Below are positions 33,237-35,361 of a stretch of 35,361 nucleotides of DNA, piece by piece. Origin of the DNA: Glaesserella parasuis (GTDB lineage: Bacteria > Pseudomonadota > Gammaproteobacteria > Enterobacterales > Pasteurellaceae). The notes beneath the pieces are model-generated. The model did no database searches and was not told where the DNA came from. It saw only the letters and a program-made list of their open reading frames with translations. The position numbers were made by a program, and so were the translations under genes. Every line of letters begins with the position of its first letter. Within the stretch, counting starts at the first letter, position 1. The stretch covers positions 1-35,361 of the forward strand of contig NZ_MUXW01000038.1 of the NCBI RefSeq assembly GCF_002015085.1, given 5' to 3'.

Positions 33237-33361
33237 ATAGACGAAACAGGATATTTAATAGTATATCTGATACATAAATGCAACCGCTGAACGATATATT
33301 ATTAATAACTATTTCAATCAACTATTTATAATATATTCATTACATCTTAAAGGAGAAAACT

Positions 33362-34471
33362 ATGATTCTTGGCTGCCCAAAAGAAGTGAAAGTCCAAGAG
33401 TATCGTGTTGGCTTAACCCCTGCAAATGTGCAATCTTATGTTGAAGCAGGGCATACTGTTTATATTGAACACGGTGCAGGTGCTGAAATTGGTTTCCCTG
33501 ATGAAGCGTATCAAGCCGCAGGTGCAACTTTGACTGACAAAGCAACACTCTTTGCAAAAAGTGATATGATCATCAAAGTGAAAGAGCCGATTGAATGTGA
33601 ATATCACTACTTCCGCGAAAATCAAATCCTTTATACCTACCTACACTTAGCCGCAGACAAACCGCTTACCGAAATGTTGCTTGAACGCAAAATTCAATCT
33701 GTGGCGTATGAAACCATCAAAACCCCTGCAGGTTTACCTTGCTTAGCACCGATGAGTGCCATTGCAGGACGTTTGGCGACCTTAGAAGCTGCGAAATATA
33801 TCCAAAAAACCTTCGGTGGTGCAGGTGTGTTACTCAGCGGTACAGCGGGTACACCAAAAGCGAAAGTGGTGATTTTAGGTGGTGGTGTTGTAGGCTTAAA
33901 TGCGGCTCAAATTGCGATGGGTATCGGGGCTGATGTCACTATCCTAGATATTAACGCTGCTCGTCTTGCTTATATCGATCAAATCTTTGATATGCGTATC
34001 AAAACACTCACCAGCTCTCGTGGCAATATTTTAAGCCTATTACCAGAAGCTGACGTGGTGATCGGTGCGGTACTAATTCCAGGTGCTAAAGCTCCGCACT
34101 TACTACGTCGTGAAGATCTCAAATTGATGAAAAAAGGTGCAGTATTAGTGGACGTAGCAATTGACCAAGGCGGTTGCTTTGAAACTTCTCACCCAACCAC
34201 ACACAATGAACCTATCTATGAAGTTGATGGCGTAATCCACTACTGTGTGGCAAATATGCCAGGCTGTGTGGCTCGTACTTCAACCTTAGGTTTAACCGAC
34301 TCAACCTTAGAATTTGGCTTGAAACTCGCAGCACTCGGTGTAAAAGAAGCGTGCTTGTCTGATCCAGCTTTATTACAAGGTTTGAATACTTACAACGGTA
34401 AATGTACTTTCAAAGGTGTGAGTGATGCCTTTGGTATTGCTTATACCGATCCAAAAGAAGCATTAAATTAG
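33362..34471 (+). CDS. ald: Alanine dehydrogenase
   Basis: This NAD-dependent enzyme converts L-alanine to pyruvate and ammonia. The 369-aa product is colinear with the family: MILGCPKEVKVQEYRVGLTP (Arg15), KVKEP (Lys74), LHLA (His95), the Rossmann motif VVILGGGVVGLNAA (about 168-181), VDVAIDQGG and the C-terminal NMPGCVARTSTLGLT. AAGGAG precedes the ATG. The third base of its TAG stop is also the first base of the IS element's left end, so the insertion reaches the end of the coding sequence without shortening it visibly. Confidence 0.97.
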   Translation: MILGCPKEVKVQEYRVGLTPANVQSYVEAGHTVYIEHGAGAEIGFPDEAYQAAGATLTDKATLFAKSDMIIKVKEPIECEYHYFRENQILYTYLHLAADKPLTEMLLERKIQSVAYETIKTPAGLPCLAPMSAIAGRLATLEAAKYIQKTFGGAGVLLSGTAGTPKAKVVILGGGVVGLNAAQIAMGIGADVTILDINAARLAYIDQIFDMRIKTLTSSRGNILSLLPEADVVIGAVLIPGAKAPHLLRREDLKLMKKGAVLVDVAIDQGGCFETSHPTTHNEPIYEVDGVIHYCVANMPGCVARTSTLGLTDSTLEFGLKLAALGVKEACLSDPALLQGLNTYNGKCTFKGVSDAFGIAYTDPKEALN

Positions 34472-35190
34472 GGGCTGTCCTAGATAACGACTAAAAGCTC
34501 TATTTTAGGTTAAAATAACCAAATGAGAAAAAGTCGCCTAAGTCAGCATAAACAAAATAAACTCATTGAGCTGTTTGTGGCAGGTGTCACTGCTCGAACA
34601 GCGGCTGAGCTGGTAAATGTAAATAAAACGACAGCAGCCTATTACTTCTATCGTCTGCAATTGCTTATCTATCAAAACAGCCCACATATGGAGATGTTTG
34701 AAGGTGAAATTGAAGCCGATGAAAGCTATTTTGGCGGCACTCGCAAAGGTAAACGAGGTCGTGGAGCTGTGGGTAAAACCGCTGTATTCGGGCTTTTAAA
34801 GCATGATGGTAAGGTGTATACCGTCGTTGTACCGAATACTCAATCTGCGACACTTTTACCGATTATTCGAGAAAAGGTGAAGCCTGACAGCATTGTTTAC
34901 ACCGATTTTTATCGAAGCTATGATGTTCTTGATGTGAGTGAGTTTAATCATTTTCGTATCAATCACAGTACTCATTTCGCAGAAAAACAAAATCATGTAA
35001 ACGGAATTGAGAATTTTTGGAGCCAAGCTAAACGTCATTTACGCAAGTTTAACGGTATTCCCAAAGCACATTTTGAGTTGTATTTGAAGGAATGCGAATG
35101 GCGTTTTAATCACAGTAACTTAAAATCTCAAATTTCCATTTTAAAACAATTAGTTAATGGCAGCTTAAGTTAGTTATCTAGGACAGCCTC
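34471..35190 (+). mobile_element. IS1016-like insertion sequence (IS1595 family)
   Basis: A 720-bp element has terminal inverted repeats GGGGCTGTCCTAGATAAC (34471-34488) and, reversed, GAGGCTGTCCTAGATAAC (35173-35190), 17 of 18 identical. It holds one full-length transposase gene. An 8-bp target duplication, expected for the family, is not visible (flanks TTAAATTA and ATCTTTTA). It fills the space between ald and the rrn terminator. Confidence 0.9.
34523..35173 (+). CDS. IS1016-type (IS1595 family) transposase
   Basis: The 216-aa transposase has an N-terminal helix-turn-helix-like zone (about 10-45; GVTARTAAELVNVNKTTAAY) and a DDE/N-type catalytic domain: IEADESYFGG (Asp66), VYTDFYRSYD (Asp128) and HVNGIENFW (Asn160, Glu163). 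The sequence closely resembles the IS1016 transposase known from H. influenzae, by recall. No frame break is present, so the element may be active. The stop codon lies within the right inverted repeat. Confidence 0.92.
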   Translation: MRKSRLSQHKQNKLIELFVAGVTARTAAELVNVNKTTAAYYFYRLQLLIYQNSPHMEMFEGEIEADESYFGGTRKGKRGRGAVGKTAVFGLLKHDGKVYTVVVPNTQSATLLPIIREKVKPDSIVYTDFYRSYDVLDVSEFNHFRINHSTHFAEKQNHVNGIENFWSQAKRHLRKFNGIPKAHFELYLKECEWRFNHSNLKSQISILKQLVNGSLS

Positions 35191-35213
35191 ATCTTTTATA
35201 TATCTACTAAAAC

Positions 35214-35246
35214 AAAAAACCGCAGGCTATCTCTAACCTGCAGTTT
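35214..35246 (-). terminator. rRNA operon terminator
   Basis: AAACCGCAGG (35217-35226) pairs with CCTGCAGTTT (35237-35246), a 10-bp stem with one G-U pair. On the minus strand a T6 run follows. It lies about 20 nt downstream of the 5S rRNA 3' end. Confidence 0.85.
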
Positions 35247-35263
35247 CTTCTCTTTAATAAAAC

Positions 35264-35361
35264 CCCGACGATGCTCTACTCTCACATGGGGAAGCCCCAC
35301 ACTACCATCGGCGTTACAGCTTTTCACTTCTGAGTTCGGGATGGAATCAGGTGGGACAACT
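35264..35361 (-). rRNA. rrf: 5S ribosomal RNA, 3' part (cut by the window end)
   Basis: The reverse complement contains the hallmark CCGAACTCAGAAGTGAAA and CGCCGATGGTAGTGTGGGG, then CCCCATGTGAGAGTAG, in 5S order. The 5' end (about 20 nt) lies beyond the window. The 3' boundary is approximate (35262-35268). It marks the end of an rrn operon running from the right into this window. Confidence 0.95.

Larger units (their letters stand above)
32467..33361. other. AT-rich intergenic region between trkA and ald
   Basis: Nearly 900 nt carry no intact gene. An AGGAG motif right after the trkA stop has no start codon behind it. The stretch 32500-32900 is very A/T-rich with no recognised feature. The second half holds the trkA remnant and the ald promoter, listed separately. 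Composition and the remnant point to decaying DNA. Confidence 0.7.

Noticed and set aside
34463..35198. 8-bp target duplication flanking the IS
   Set aside because: Neither the flanks at 34463-34470 and 35191-35198 nor those shifted by one base match.

Overview
The window comes from a member of the Pasteurellaceae. Evidence: gene content close to Haemophilus/Actinobacillus/Mannheimia, an AT-leaning composition, and many copies of the DNA-uptake 9-mer ACAAGCGGT, the variant used by the Actinobacillus pleuropneumoniae/Mannheimia/Bibersteinia branch rather than the AAGTGCGGT of H. influenzae. Species cannot be fixed from the sequence alone. Most of the window is ordinary core chromosome; one stretch (about 23.0-28.7 kb) is accessory.

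Layout. 0.1-4.7 kb, minus strand: murI, ubiC, an SGNH hydrolase and trpS as one tight unit, preceded by ubiD behind its own terminator. 4.8-8.4 kb, minus: dnaK-dnaJ under a clear sigma-32 promoter, with an unrecognised 88-aa gene and a hairpin between the two chaperone genes. 8.5-10.9 kb, minus: ChaA-type antiporter and a CyuA-type cysteine desulfidase. 11.1-15.6 kb, plus: carA and carB behind a PurR box, separated by an unusually elaborate intergenic region. 15.7-18.6 kb: nhaA (minus), rpmH-rnpA-yidD (plus) and a frameshifted yigZ (minus). 18.8-23.0 kb, plus: a TAXI-type TRAP transporter (receptor, attenuator-like hairpin, fused permease) plus a universal stress protein.

23.0-28.7 kb is the accessory island: an orphan MntA-type antitoxin with a truncated HepT toxin, bracketed by an approximately 86-bp direct repeat; a DUF1016/YhcG-type PD-(D/E)XK nuclease; a divergent XRE regulator; a three-gene operon (HAD phosphatase, phosphoribosyltransferase, DprA/SLOG-like protein); and a Phd/VapC toxin-antitoxin pair. 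28.8-32.5 kb, plus: fmt-rsmB-trkA. 32.5-33.4 kb: an AT-rich gap holding a decayed copy of the trkA 3' end and a class II CRP promoter. 33.4-35.4 kb: alanine dehydrogenase, an IS1016-like element (IS1595 family) abutting its stop codon, and the 3' part of a minus-strand 5S rRNA with its terminator.

The most interesting object is the HAD-phosphoribosyltransferase-DprA-like operon (25.36-27.87 kb). The phosphoribosyltransferase ends in four 24-residue repeats and then DDDIPF, identical to the last six residues of E. coli single-stranded DNA-binding protein. The DprA-like protein ends in QMGLF, which fits the beta-sliding-clamp binding pentapeptide (compare QLGLF at the end of E. coli Pol II). 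Two adjacent proteins with tails resembling replisome docking peptides, in a defence-type island, suggest a nucleotide- or nucleoside-metabolising stress or defence system tethered to replication forks. The function is inference; the tails are visible directly.
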